A stretch of 64,000 nucleotides of DNA, taken from positions 874,501 through 938,500 of the forward strand of contig JAWNZC010000372.1 in assembly GCA_035771165.1 (NCBI GenBank), in the 5' to 3' direction. Below the pieces are notes generated by a model. It was not told where the DNA came from, ran no database searches, and was given only the letters and a program-made list of their open reading frames with translations. Both the position numbers and the translations under genes were made by a program. Shown here piece after piece: positions 11,137 to 21,891 of the stretch. Source of the stretch: Paragorgia papillata (taxonomy: Eukaryota; Cnidaria; Anthozoa; Scleralcyonacea; Coralliidae). The number at the start of each line of letters is the position of its first letter. Within the stretch, counting starts at the first letter, position 1.

Positions 11137-11800
11137 ATGGGCTCGTTTAAAGATACCAGGGACTTTATACTTCTATCCTACGGTGTGAATATCCTAACAG
11201 ATGATGAATTTCTTGTACTATTTGATATGTACAGTTCTCCAAACTTGGATTTGCCACATGATTCCTTTCCCAAGTTTAACCTGGACGAGTTACACGAAGA
11301 CGAATGTTTATCCCAGTTTCGTTTTAAAAAAGCGGACATACCTGTACTTGCTCAAGCTCTCCAAATTCCTCCTATAATAAGAACTTACCTGGGAAGTGTG
11401 TGTGATGGAATAGAAGGCCTGTGCATGCTTTTGAAGCGGATGTGTTACCCTTGTCGCTACAGCGATATGGTTGCCTTATTTGCCAAGCCCGTGCCTGTTA
11501 TCAGCATGATAACTAATGAGGTGTTAGAACTTGTTTACGAAACACATAGTCAACGCATTCTACAGTGGAATCATGCATTGCTGAGCCCTCCAAAACTTGA
11601 AGAGTATGCCAATGCTGTAACAAGGAAAGGAGCACCACTTCATAATTGCTTTGGCTCTGTTGATGGAACCGTTCGTCCCAGTTCCAAGCCAGGCAAGAAT
11701 CAGAGAATACTCTACAATGGACACAAACGTGTCCATGCAATCAAGTTTCAGTCAGTTGTCACCCCAAATGGAATGATTGCAAATATGTTTGGACCTGTTG
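11137..11800 (+). CDS. Harbinger transposase, exon 1
   Basis: Starts at the ATG of MGSFKDTRDF and ends at a donor GTTG/GTGAGT. With exon 2 it makes 358 residues, a normal length for a Harbinger transposase (DDE_Tnp_4 type). The first catalytic aspartate lies in FGSVDGTV at about residue 176. The central part has a helical segment typical of the family (LLKRMCYPCRYSDMV). There is no stop codon or frameshift. It cuts and rejoins transposon DNA with help of the Myb-like partner. It could still be active; the sequence alone cannot prove it. Confidence 0.92.
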
Positions 11801-11926
11801 GTGAGTATGGGTTGAGAGAAATTACATAAATCAATGGAAGATGAATAAATATACATTAACAAATAACAATAAATTAATCCCAACATAAAGCATTCATAAT
11901 TTTCATATATTGTTGTTTGTTTTTAG

Positions 11927-12339
11927 AGGGGCGCAAACATGATGCAGGAATGTTGGCCGATTCCCATTTGGCTCAAGATCTACACCAGTTTGCCTATTCA
12001 CCTGGTGGGCACCCAATGTGTATATATGGTGATCCCGCATATCCTCTGCGGGTTCACATTCAAGCTCCATTCAGGAATGCTATTTTGACCCCTCAGATGC
12101 AAGAATATAATACTGCCATGAGCTCAGTGAGAATATCAGTGGAGTGGTTATTTGGAGATATTGTCAATTATTTCAAATTTTTAGATTTAAAAAAAAATTT
12201 AAAACTTGGTCTGAGCAGTGTAGGGAAAATGTATATTGTATCTGCAATTCTGCAAAATAGCCTCACTTGTTTCTATGGAAACCTAACATCACAATATTTT
12301 GACTGTGGCACCCCAAGTATTTTTGAGTACTTTGCTTAG
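11927..12339 (+). CDS. Harbinger transposase, exon 2
   Basis: Acceptor GTTTTTAG at 11919-11926. The split codon restores the family motif GPV-EGRKHDAGML. The second aspartate is in YGDPAYPL (about residue 257) and the glutamate in ISVEWLFG (about residue 294), completing the DDE triad. The frame ends at the TAG at 12337. The 126-bp intron contains a stop in the exon 1 frame, so splicing is needed for the full protein. Confidence 0.92.
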
Positions 12340-12460
12340 TACACTATCAAAACTTGTTTCTTTTTAAACACTTATCATTATAACATTGTAAGTATGAACA
12401 ATAATTATAATTATTATACATTCAAACTTTATTAAATGTTTTGAATGTATAATAAAACAA

Positions 12461-12600
12461 TTATTGGATTTGGCATATGCATGATATCAAGAATTATCCA
12501 GACTTCGGTCATTGTTGTCTACCTCAGCCTTCGGCACATAACATTGACCTTGGTCTGGATAATTCTTGATATCTTGCTCAGCCTCATCCAATAATTGTTT
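12461..12600. repeat. Inverted repeat between the two Harbinger genes
   Basis: ATTATTGGAT and GATATCAAGAATTATCCAGAC on the left are mirrored by GTCTGGATAATTCTTGATATC and ATCCAATAATTG. A related block (AATTCTTGATATC with CATCCAATAATTG) occurs at 45857-45892, so this is probably a small separate element. Confidence 0.6.
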
Positions 12601-13027
12601 ATAAACATCTAATTTTTCTGAGAATTTTACTTCACAATGTAAACACTGACATTAGAACCATGTATAATGGGCCACTAGTAGTGTACTAATATAAACAATG
12701 CAACATAAAATGTAATATAAACAATGCAATAAATCGTATAATAAGCTCCAAGTTTAGCTTAACATATTTTTGTTTTTTGTGTTGGTTTTTTAATTCTGCA
12801 CCCCCTCTATTAAGCGAAGGCAATATTATAGAGATCGTATCAAAAACAACATGTACTACATCCTAAAACATATAAATCAAGAAATACTTTTTCCAGTTAT
12901 ATGAAGTTGTACTTCAGAAACACAAACTAACATGCAAAAACTAAAACACTGGTAAAAGTATGTTAACATATGTTAAAGTACATGTACTGTATTTAAAAAA
13001 AGTACCCAAGGTAAAACCTTAATTTTT

Positions 13028-13708
13028 TTATACCATTTTTTCAAGTAATGCCATAATTGATCTGTTCTGCTGTGCCATCAATATTTGAATATTTTGACTC
13101 TGCTGTTGATGTTGCTCTTGCTGTGTTTGCATAGCTTTCATCATTACCTCAAACTGGTTGGCCTTGTCTTGTTGCTCTTTTTTATTTAATTCAACCTCTT
13201 GCTCACGGATAGTCATTTCTCTTTCACTCTTTTCCTTTAAAAATTCAATTGCATCAGATCCACTCCTTCTTTTTCTCTTTAGCTTTGATGTATGGTCTTC
13301 CATGCCTTCTTTTCGTTTCATTGTCTGTCCCACTCGTTCAAGGGCCACTTTTCGAATATCTTCTGCAGTTACTTTCTCCATCTCTTTCTTTTTACTTTCA
13401 TCACTTCTAGATTCCTCTGCCACTTTCTCTCTTTCATAAATCTCTTCTAATAAAACATCAAGCTCATCTTGCTCAGGGGATATACCTGAAGCCTTCTGTT
13501 CTTCTTTTTCTTTCTCTTTGAACCTTGTTTGGAGAAGAGCAAAACGCTCCCTCACCCCTCTCTGAGAAAGATTTGGTTTGTAGTTGACTTCTTGATTAGT
13601 TTTTAGCGATGCTGCTATGTCAGTCCACATTTTCCCTATTTCATTGCTGCCTTTCTTATAGTTACAAGCCTCCATTGCCAATACCTCCCTGGCTAACAAA
13701 ATATCATG
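13028..13708 (-). CDS. Harbinger Myb/SANT-like DNA-binding protein, last exon
   Basis: About 226 codons with an acceptor-like AACAG just upstream at 13709. The translation starts HDILLAREVLAMEAC, continues with WTDIAASLKT and GVRERFALLQTRFKEKE, the three-helix Myb/SANT-like start of Harbinger-encoded DNA-binding proteins, followed by a charged coiled coil and a Gln-rich tail. In known Harbinger elements this protein carries the transposase to the nucleus and to the TIRs. The true start codon is probably in a short upstream exon that I could not place between 13720 and 14340. Confidence 0.85.
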   Translation of the reverse strand, partial: HDILLAREVLAMEACNYKKGSNEIGKMWTDIAASLKTNQEVNYKPNLSQRGVRERFALLQTRFKEKEKEEQKASGISPEQDELDVLLEEIYEREKVAEESRSDESKKKEMEKVTAEDIRKVALERVGQTMKRKEGMEDHTSKLKRKRRSGSDAIEFLKEKSEREMTIREQEVELNKKEQQDKANQFEVMMKAMQTQQEQHQQQSQNIQILMAQQNRSIMALLEKMV

Positions 13709-14397
13709 CTGTTTACTCTATTGCATAGAATTCCTGATAAAAAGAAGTCAGATTTTAAATAACAACCTTGAAATATCTGATATCAAATGACTTTTTTACC
13801 GTTACTGTTGATTGATAGATAAGGCATTAAACTTTAAATGTAAACGACGAATGTAAACAATACAGAAAGCAAACACACAATGTCCCAAAAGAACTTGGTC
13901 TGTATACAGTCCAGGACAAAATATTTTTTCAAAATATATAAGTTTATACGTTGTAGGTCTTGTTTTGTTCAATGTTTGTCAACATTTGATTTACATATTC
14001 GTACAGAAGAAAACAGAAACTGTCATTTAATGTGTTTGACCGAAACCTTTTGTCCAGGACAGTATTTAGTATATATTTGCACTATCGTTGATATCCACTA
14101 CAATGGCAATGCTACATAATTATTCAGAACTTGACATTCAAAGTCGAACGAGTAGGTTCTCCATTGAATAGCAATTCTCCATTGCTTTTAAGTTTTAATA
14201 TATTTTGTTAAATTGTAATCTCTTATTCATATACCAAGGAAAACAATGAGAAAGCATTACAATTACAAGACAATTGTTTTAAGTACTTAAATCTTATGTT
14301 TAGATACTTACAATTTCTTTTTTTCTTCCATTTCTTCTCACGTTGCAAATAGTACGTGAAAATGAAATTTTGCCGTAGCAGACAGCTCGAATACGGC

Positions 14398-14606
14398 TAG
14401 CCTGGTACCCTGGCCCAATCAAAGAATATGGGCCAGGTAACCACTAAAGGCTTCTGCTTTCCTATTGGTTGAAATTTCGCGCGTTTTTAGTGGCTATGAG
14501 TAAAACTGCAATCGTCATAAGTGGATTTAGCCCTGATGACGCGAGAATGAGATTAGTGGTTACCTGGCCCTTATTTCTTTTGAAATTGGGCCAGGGAACC
14601 AGGCTA
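14398..14606. mobile_element. 209-bp MITE with 9-bp target duplication inside the Harbinger element
   Basis: Ends TAGCCTGGTACCCTGGCCC and GGGCCAGGGAACCAGGCTA are inverses. GAATACGGC is duplicated at 14389-14397 and 14607-14615. An inner pair GGGCCAGGTAACCACTA and TAGTGGTTACCTGGCCC extends the hairpin. It is younger than the Harbinger copy it interrupts and does not touch its genes. Confidence 0.9.
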
Positions 14607-14746
14607 GAATACGGCAGGATTGATCACCGTGAACGACGCCGGTGACGTCACCGGAAGTGATTTCTACTTCCTGCCGCCGTATTACCGCCGCGCCGTAGCG
14701 AATCTTAAAGTCCCTAATAACCCGCTGGCGGAGGTGTATTCCATCT

Positions 14747-14862
14747 CTGAGTACCCTCTTGTTATCCCCGAGCCCGGGCGAGGCTGCTAATCTCGACACG
14801 CGTGGAGTCCACTTACACACAAAATTACACGCGAGATGAAAACCTGAAAGTAATTCTGAAAC
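14747..14862. repeat. Left arm of an inverted pair around the TA-rich block (partner 16129-16255)
   Basis: The blocks TTATCCCC, GAGCCCGGGCGAGG, TAATCTCGACACGCGTGGAGTCCAC and CACGCGAGATGAAAA occur here and inverted at 16129-16255. Both arms face a TA run, which suggests one larger foldback element that has been split by later insertions. Confidence 0.65.
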
Positions 14863-14864
14863 AT

Positions 14865-14944
<80 letters not shown>
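14863..14944. repeat. TA dinucleotide run
   Basis: About 80 bp of uninterrupted TA, ending directly at the left tip of the element at 14945. Further TA runs lie at 15776-15792 and 15918-15992. Confidence 0.95.
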
Positions 14945-14947
<3 letters not shown>

Positions 14948-15775
14948 ATCAAATCCACAACTTGCGCAGTTCGGATAGCAGGGTACTGGTAACTAACGTG
15001 TTAAACTATTCAAATTATTTAAATTTACGTCAGCAAATTATAATCATTATAACCAAAATAGATATAAACAGTGGCCAAGAAAAAACACCATGCCAGTCCT
15101 GGCGTTCAAAGACAGCTCTAGACAATATATTATTTATATTAATTTTCATTTTCAAGATTTCTTTCGTTTTAACTCAGCTAAACTGGTAAATACGAATCTC
15201 CTAAACACTGCCAATTCATTCTACTCTTTTCGGATTGTTTTTCTCGTTCGCGGTTTCTTACTTTTTTCGTTGTTGACACATAAATATGACAAGGCATCAT
15301 TCAGTACTCTTCATGATCTAAAAAGCCGTTTGTTTCAAAATTTCTTCACCGTTCCCTCTCGAGTTATGCAGAATACACCAGATCAAAATTCTTTACCGGC
15401 TTTGAACAGTTTCAGGACACATCCTTCTTTCAGTTACATTTCGGTCGGCATCGTTTTCGGTCTTTATTGTATTAATTTTTAGGCTTTTTTCAGTGGTTTT
15501 AAGTCGTATTTATTGTTGTCTTTTTCTCGCTGCCACATCTCTTCTTAGCCTTCTTTCTTTGGTCTTTTTCCATAGTAATGTTAATGTACATTTTAGCTGA
15601 AACCATTTTTTCTGGCAAAGATTTCTTTCGTCATGATCGTTGAAAAACTATTTCGTAATCCAACCGAACTTATAAATTATAATTTGCAGATGTAAATTTA
15701 AATAATTTGAAAAATTTAACAGGTTAGTTACCAGTACCCTGCTATTCGAACTGCGCAAGTTGTGGATTTGATAAC
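14945..15775. mobile_element. 831-bp TIR element inserted in a TA run
   Basis: GTTATCAAATCCACAACTTG at the left is inverted at the right end (TTGTGGATTTGATAAC). The inverted similarity continues for about 80 bp through CAGGGTACTGGTAACTAAC. TA repeats on both sides make the target duplication unreadable but agree with a TA target (Tc1/mariner type). A 130-codon plus-strand frame inside (15090-15482) is not recognised. Confidence 0.75.
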
Positions 15776-15779
15776 ATAT

Positions 15780-15862
15780 ATATATATATATAAGTGAGTT
15801 TTGGTTCACGAAATGTTAGAGTGCTCAATACCATATATAGATAGAGCAAAATACAAAGCATG
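15780..15862 (-). repeat. Relative of the 41.8-kb hairpin-unit flank
   Basis: Read on the minus strand, the stretch has GCTCTATCT, GGTATTGAGCACT and CATTTCGTGAAC before a TA run, in the same order as 41810-41915. This ties the TA-rich block here to the unit at 41.65-42.35 kb. Confidence 0.55.
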
Positions 15863-15913
15863 AAGTATAGTTACCTTAAAGTCTTCGCTACCAGAGGTTT
15901 CACCCTAAACGGG

Positions 15914-15995
<82 letters not shown>

Positions 15996-15998
<3 letters not shown>

Positions 15999-16112
15999 GG
16001 TGTTGGACAAGTAGAGAAAACTCTACTTGGCCGGCTGGGATTCGAACCCGCGACCTTCGGTTACTAGTCCGACGCTCTACCGACTGAGCTACATACAGGT
16101 CAAGTTGGGAGC
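15996..16112 (-). mobile_element. tRNA-derived SINE head, copy 1
   Basis: On the minus strand 16035-16094 reads like a tRNA: a box A (TAGCTCAGTCGGTAGAGCG), an AGT anticodon-like loop as in threonine tRNA, and a box B (GGTTCGAATCCC). The acceptor stem is not formed and an AGTAGAG/CTCTACT stem follows, so it is a SINE and not a tRNA gene. Related copies are at 33430-33490 and 35870-35985. Confidence 0.75.
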
Positions 16113-16402
16113 TGGTATATATATATATGCAAACAGGTTTCAGAATTGCTTTCAGCTTTTCATCTCGCGTGTAAAGTGGACTCCACGCACGTCGAGATTA
16201 GCACCTTCACCGGGCTCCGGGCCTTCGGCGCTCCGCCCGGGCTTGGGGATAAAAAAAGCCCAAACATGAGATATAGGCACTTTAATTTGTAACCAAACTT
16301 AAGGATCGATTAGATATAGAAAACAATTAACATAAACTTCGACCTCGTGCCGATTCGGCTCCCTCGGCAACAGTGCCCCTTGAAATAGTGTTGAAAATTT
16401 AC

Positions 16403-16503
16403 CTCAGAACATAACCAGTCTGGCTCAGCACAAGGTCTGGTGGAAATATTTCGTCCACAGTGACATGGCTGGGAACTTTGCTCAGGGCAAGGGGGACAAG
16501 GTC
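16403..16503 (-). CDS. NFXL1: NFXL1 homologue, exon 7
   Basis: Acceptor CTTTCAG, donor GAG/GTAAAT. The exon encodes GPCPPCPEQSSQPCHCG and ends PCAEPDWLCSE, the linker and cysteine cluster between two NF-X1 fingers. It enters in phase 2 (completing glycine) and ends in phase 0. The Cys-x2-Cys pair closes the finger begun in exon 6. Confidence 0.92.
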
Positions 16504-16599
16504 CTGAAAGAAAAATGTAAAATGAATGTGGGTTTTCACGGTAGGGTCCGTAAAAACAAAGTTGTTGTTTCTCATTCTGAAGATGTTACGCGTTAGCAA

Positions 16600-17095
16600 T
16601 GAAACGTTAATAAATAATACAATACATTACAATAATCTTTATTTAAACACGATGGAATTTAAGGGGTCGTGTGTTAAATTCTAAACTATTGTAATATAAT
16701 AAAATCTAATTAAATCTACTTTAACTGCAGATATATGTACAATAAAAATATATAAAAGATAATTAACATAATATAAAATCAGGCATTAAATTTGGAATTG
16801 ATTGCACTAATGAGGCATTAAAGTCCATTCTTAGGAGAGTGTCGTCCTTTTTAACCATTTTACAAAACATTTGTACACTTTGTAAACTATCTTCATCAAA
16901 CGACACTGACAGCGCATTCCATAAGATTGAGCCTCGATGTGCAATTGAATGTTTCATAAAATAAGTGTTAAAGCGTGGTACAACGAGTTTGTTCTTAGAT
17001 CTGAGATTGTATTTGCTGCTATTCTTTTCTATGATATAAGACATAGTAGAGGGTGTTAGATTTTTATAAATCTTATAAATTAATTCTCCTTCTCA
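16600..17095 (-). pseudogene. 5'-truncated LINE, C-terminal end of ORF2 and 3' UTR
   Basis: About 110 codons ending at 16763 read KIYKNLTPSTM, KYNLRSKNKLVVPR and GSILWNAL, the conserved C-terminal tail that follows the reverse transcriptase in CR1/L2/jockey-type LINEs. An AATAAAG-containing AT-rich 3' end follows on the minus strand. Typical dead-on-arrival 5' truncation. Confidence 0.75.
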
Positions 17096-17234
17096 AGCTC
17101 ATTAATAATTCATGAGGAAAATTCAAAAGAAATCAATATTTAATCAGTATTTAGAAATCGGAGGAAGATTACGGTCAAATTTAGCAAACTTTGAGGTCGA
17201 TTTTCTCTTAAAATATTGATTCGTTTGAGAAGCT

Positions 17235-17374
17235 ATATCCAACACTCGTCAGTGTTCATCCTCCGATGTCTAAATACAGTCAAGCGGGTTAAAAAAACTC
17301 GGCTTCGCCTCGTATTTTCAACCCGCTTGGCTGTATTTAGAAATCGGAGGAAGAACACTGACTCGTGTTGGATA
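17235..17374. mobile_element. Palindromic MITE-like hairpin
   Basis: TATCCAACACTCGTCAGTGTT and CTAAATACAGTCAAGCGGGTT are inverted on the right around a CTCGGCTTCGCCTCG loop. Arms of about 60 bp with few mismatches. Confidence 0.7.
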
Positions 17375-17440
17375 CATTACTTTAAAAATTCTCCTTAATG
17401 CTTGTATCATTATGGGTTTACATATCAAACTATTGAGCTG

Positions 17441-18420
17441 CATTACCAGAAATTGATGACAAAATGATGGCATCCAATTTTGAACAGTAAATATATAGAG
17501 GGGAAATATTCGGAAAATTTTGCTAATTGAGTATCTCGCCTACTATTTGCCGACCTCGCTAATTTTCAAATTATTCACTTCACTATTTCTTCAAATTACG
17601 TACTGTATACCTACGATCTGCCAAATGACTATATCTCTCAAGCTATCGTTTGTCAATGTTTGAGCCTCCATCAATCATGGCGAGTTCAAAATGCCCACTG
17701 TCTTGTTGTCATTACAAGTCGGGTAGTTGTTGAATTGGAGGTATACAACTTCAGCCAATTTGGTCAACATGAATCTATTACATACAAGATAGAGGTTCCT
17801 CTATCAACTCTCGAACATTTAACGAAAGACGATTTTTAAAGTATCATACAAAATCCTACAGCAATCAAGTGGTGCATGACCTACTTATTTGTTTACTATT
17901 TCCAACACAATTTGGCAGATCGTAGATATACCTGATGCAAATAAATAGGTGACTGAATGATTGGATAATAGTTATTTTTTAGATCATAGTTAATAGAACA
18001 TATACATGGTTTGGAAGCTCTATTGTCTTTCAACATGAAGCATGGTCATGTTGACGATGAAGCACCACAACACGTGACGATGAAGCAACTCACTAATTAA
18101 ACCCGAGCGTTGCTATTGGATGACTGCTTCATTATACAGAAAATACAATACCGTGAAATTGCACAAAATTCTATAAACTTGAACAAAAACATAGAACAAT
18201 CACTTTGGACGAGTTTCCAAACCATGTATATGTTCTATTAACTATGTTTAGATCAAGAGGTCGGCAAATAGTTTGCAAGCTATACTCAATAACCAGAATT
18301 CTCACTTTAATATATTCGCCTTATATATTTACTGTTCAAAATAGGGAAGCCATCCTCTAAGGCATATATGTAAACTGCCTTTCAAGCGGTGGCCATTTTG
18401 TCATTCATTTCTGGTAATGG
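17441..18420. mobile_element. Non-autonomous TIR element, about 980 bp
   Basis: CATTACCAGAAATTGATGAC with a TGTTCAAAAT/ATTTTGAACA block at the left end is inverted at the right end. A second inner inverted pair (AACATATACATGGTTTGGAA near 17996-18015 and its inverse near 18217-18236) shows further foldback structure. No coding sequence. Confidence 0.65.
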
Positions 18421-19073
18421 CCTCATATTCATTTTCAGATTACGCTTTCCGCCCGGGAAAAACCGATAGCCAAGGGTTTATTTTAATTGCATTTCAATTA
18501 AATATCCAGGTAAAATCGTCCAACTGAGATGCCATATCAATAACTCGTTTATTGCGTTTCATTACAGGAATCCAAATACTCAAAAACAATAAAACCAATT
18601 AGCTACCGACCTGGTGTTTTCATCACGTTTTCTCGTGTTTAAATCCCCTGATGAAACCCCCAAACTCGTTGCTGATATATAACTGACTACAGAAAAATAC
18701 TCTAGCTCAGAGGGAAGACGGTAAGGACGTATAGCTAGTATGAACGGCTTTTCCGATTGGCCATAAATAACCAATCACATTGTTAATTATGAATTCATTC
18801 CCATGGTCTTTGTAACAAGACGCCTGCTTATGATAGCAATGCATATTATGCAATAAGCTTATATGCATGCACGAAACAGCGTGCACGTATTAAGCGTTTG
18901 TTAAAAAGTACAACATTTTCAGACGCAATGTAGCTTAATATGCAATGTAGTTCTGAGACTCCGAAAGCTAAAAGTACCTTTAACTGTACAGTCAAAACAA
19001 CCATAGCCGCGCATTAAGCCTTTGATGCAGATGTAAACAACAATGAATCTTAATGCAACCCCGTTGAGTTTAC
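18421..19073. other. Intronic sequence, no recognised feature
   Basis: I see neither exon nor repeat with a partner in the window. Confidence 0.4.
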
Positions 19074-19378
19074 CCTGGTCCCAGAGGTTCTACGCCGCCC
19101 GCTCCGCCCCCCTCCCCCCTCCCCCCGAATGCTGAAAGCGGCGAGAGAACCTCTGGTCGAACTGGCCGTTTATTTGATCGCTCCGAGCCAATGAAGTCGC
19201 TAGGGTCAGATCTTGACCCCATTTTCTGATTGGCTAATAAATCTGTTACGGTTTTTTTTAGATTACTACAACATGAAAGTGAGATTGGTGGCGTCTTCAA
19301 ACAGAGGTTCTCTCGCCGTTTTCAGCATTCGGGGGGGGGGGGGGGGGGGGGCGGCGGCGTAGAACCTCTGGGACCAGG
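19074..19378. mobile_element. Inverted-repeat element with G/C homopolymer arms
   Basis: CCTGGTCCCAGAGGTTCTACGCC at the left is inverted at the right (GGCGTAGAACCTCTGGGACCAGG). The left arm has a C-rich block (19104-19127) and the right arm a run of about 22 G (19330-19351), so the homopolymers pair in a hairpin. Confidence 0.75.
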
Positions 19379-19512
19379 AAACGTTAAGTTGAGAAGAGCT
19401 AAAGGACTTGTTTTTCAAGCGCGTGCAAAGCGATTTCTACGCTTCCCGCTTCGCCACTTTTCCACCGAGAACTAGCCTGTGCACCAGTTCCCACATGCCT
19501 CGTGTATGCTCT

Positions 19513-20720
19513 GTGCATCGATCTCCAAAAACCTGTCCCGTGACGTCACCATTTTCGACGCCAGGCGGTTAAAACTTATGCATTTATAATCAAATTATTT
19601 AATCCCAAATGCTTTCTTTAGCATGTCGAACGCCTTCTCAAACACTTCATCGGAGTACGCCGCCATGTTGTTTTAATTTTTTGTGTAATTTGATTATCGA
19701 TGCATAAATTTTCACTGCCAGGCGGTGAAAATGGTGACGTCACGAGACAGGTTTTTGGATATTGATGCACACCACTGACCTATATATAACTGGACTGTGT
19801 GCTCCTATTACTTTTGAGTTGGGAAAAGTGGTGACCATTTTCAGTTTCTAAATGGCGGAATTCATAGGTCCTTCTGCTAATGGTCGCTGACCGATACCTA
19901 AGGACCGGATTGTTGACACAGTTATTTAAAAAATATTGCATATTTTAGAAAATATTGCATATCTTAGACAAGAAACTCGTCGTTACTTGTAAGGTAAACA
20001 AAGAGATTTCCATCGTCCGTCTATCAGTTCCCGTCGTTAAAACAAGAAAGCCGGACGACAAACTACCAGACGGTCCAGACTGGGACAGTGGAAGACCGTC
20101 AAAATCCGTCTTTCGTCTTCTAAAATTATGACTTTATTTCGTTATAACCACACTTGGAAAAGGTTAATTGATAAAGACACTCTAAGGAGAACTCGGTTTA
20201 CGATTTTCTCGTGTTCTTCATCGCTTGCCCTTGCTGGTTATTCGTGCTGTACACCTGGTACGTCTTCAATTCAGAGCTACAAGCCTACATGCAGCAATAA
20301 TTGTCTAGTAATTATGTTGTAGTTCAGAGCTACAATAAGTCTCTTATCATGAAAATGTCCCGGGCCGCTCAGCAACAATCGTAAACTGATATTTTGTTTA
20401 TACAAACTCGAAATCATGATCTACTGATATTCCTATTTGGTCAGACAAATCATTCAGTACACCTTTTCTGTCTTGGTTCCACAGTTAATGATGACCAACC
20501 ATGCATGTAAAGTGACAAAAATCGCCTTAATTGATATAAATATCGAAAAACAATATTAACGAAGTTGCGATAAATACAAGTCAGTAGTCGCTACCATTAG
20601 CAGAAGGACCTACCATTAGCAGAAGGACCGCCATTTTGAATCTGAAAATGGTCACACATTTTTAGGCAGCACCCGCAGTCCAGTTATATATAGGTCAGTG
20701 ATGCACACAGACCAAGAACA
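19513..20720. mobile_element. Palindromic MITE interrupted by a hAT-like element
   Basis: TGTGCATCGATCTCCAAAAACCTGTC with GTGACGTCACCATTTTC and GCCAGGCGGT is inverted at 19720-19772. The right arm is interrupted at its tip by the element at 19773-20700 and resumes after it. Confidence 0.6.
19773..20700. mobile_element. hAT-like non-autonomous element with 8-bp target duplication
   Basis: Ends CACTGACCTATATATAACTGG and its exact inverse. ATGCACAC is repeated at 19765-19772 and 20701-20708. Subterminal blocks ACCATTTTCAG, AATGGCGG and GGTCCTTCTGCTAATGGT are also inverted at the right end, where the last one is duplicated in tandem. An 8-bp duplication with CA..TG ends fits hAT (or P) elements. 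No transposase. Confidence 0.8.
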
Positions 20721-20858
20721 AGCCCGCTATACTCTCAACCCCCTCTCCCCGAAAACAACTATGGCTACCCTAAGCTTTACGACTGGACTCAAGTGAGATG
20801 ACGAGAACCCTTAATTCACCCCTCCACTTTATTGTATTATCAGTATGTAAAGACGTAC

Positions 20859-21020
20859 CAGCATGGCAAGAACCTCTGCACTTGTGATGTCCACAGGAAA
20901 GCAACTTGCCACACGGTTTACCACATGACCATTCCTTAGCACCGCAACGTCGCGCGGTAGGAGGCTGAGAACCACAATGACACCTCGCTTGAACCATCTT
21001 GGGACAAGGAGGACATGGTC
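20859..21020 (-). CDS. NFXL1: NFXL1 homologue, exon 6 (NF-X1 zinc finger)
   Basis: Acceptor CCGAATAG, donor GCTG/GTACGT. Encodes [17 protein letters not shown], the motif [17 protein letters not shown] and [11 protein letters not shown]. Vertebrate NFXL1 has the same [10 protein letters not shown] and AKEWSC blocks, so the assignment is secure. Both borders fall inside glycine codons. Confidence 0.95.
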
Positions 21021-21586
21021 CTATTCGGAAAATATAGAATAGAGTTAAAGTGTATATGAAATGAAAATTGAGTTTGTCTAATTTGGAAGAACTCCGAGCT
21101 CCAGAAGGATTCATGATAGATAAAGATGAACATTTTCCGCTAGTCCTCTCGCTCGATCCCTATTCTGTGACGTCACCAAAATACGTTCGAGAGAAAAGAG
21201 GACTAGGAACTAGCCTGGCGTCTACCGCATTCATTGTGAGTGCGGCCTAGACTAGTTTACATCAGCGAAACGGGTCGCAATATCTCTACACGCCGTAAGG
21301 AACACCTAGCATGTTGAAATAGACAGACAAAAAATCCTCATTGGCGAAGCAGACGTGGGACACAGGAAACAAGGTTCTTTGGAACAAAGCGAGCCTAATG
21401 TCGATTGAACCTAAATATATCTCGAGTGTGACCAGAAAATCTATCGATATTTTCAGACATAAAACTATTCCACAAGATAGAAACAACATTCGCAACTGCC
21501 AGTGGGAAGCACAACCTCTAAACCACATTTGGACAAGACCCTTTCTAGAATCGATTAATAACTTATTCAATTTTTCTTCATTAATT
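21021..21586. other. Intronic sequence with relic repeat ends
   Basis: A GAGTTTGTCTAATTTGGAAGAACT block at 21068-21091 resembles the end of the TTAA MITE family, and CGCTAGTCCTCTCGCTCGA with its inverse (21138-21210) forms a short hairpin. Nothing else is recognised. Confidence 0.4.
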
Positions 21587-21891
21587 AGGGCCTGTTTACA
21601 ACGAGGTATGCACGGTTACCCTAGCACCGGGTGAACTTTATTATACGTGGTTACCAAGCACTTATAGCAAGAAGCCTGGAATTAGTAAAAAGTTGTCCCA
21701 GGTAGGCGAGTTATTCCTACCAAACGCGTTTACAAGGACAACCCATAACCCGGCTACTAGGTAGGGTTACCTTAGAAGCACCAAAGTTACCCTAGCGTCC
21801 TTATAAACACGACAAACAAAAAAACAAGAAATGTACGAGAGCTAGGGTCACCAGGGTGCTAGAGTAACACTACCTCCTTGTAAACAGGCCC
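21587..21891. mobile_element. MITE with GGGCCTGTTTACAA inverted ends
   Basis: AGGGCCTGTTTACAACGAGG at the left corresponds to CCTCCTTGTAAACAGGCCC at the right, with inner GGTTACCCTAGCAC and GTGCTAGAGTAAC also inverted. About 305 bp, no coding capacity. Confidence 0.75.

Larger units (their letters stand above)
10961..14714. mobile_element. PIF/Harbinger DNA transposon, near complete
   Basis: The TIRs begin GGGACTTTAAGATTCGCTACG and stay similar for about 35-40 bp (10961-11000 inverted at 14675-14714). TAATA flanks both ends (10956-10960 and 14715-14719), compatible with the 3-bp TWA target of this superfamily. Inside are a DDE transposase gene on the plus strand and a Myb/SANT-like gene on the minus strand, the standard two-gene layout of Harbinger elements. 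A 209-bp MITE has inserted near its right end (14398-14606). The element lies in the intron between exons 7 and 8 of the NFXL1 homologue, in opposite orientation for the transposase. Confidence 0.92.

Noticed and set aside
15090..15482. Hypothetical 130-codon gene
   Set aside because: Lies inside a TIR element; no transposase motifs and low-complexity hydrophobic sequence.
16035..16094. Functional tRNA-Thr gene
   Set aside because: Boxes A and B are good but no acceptor stem forms and the same head occurs in other repeats, so it is a SINE.
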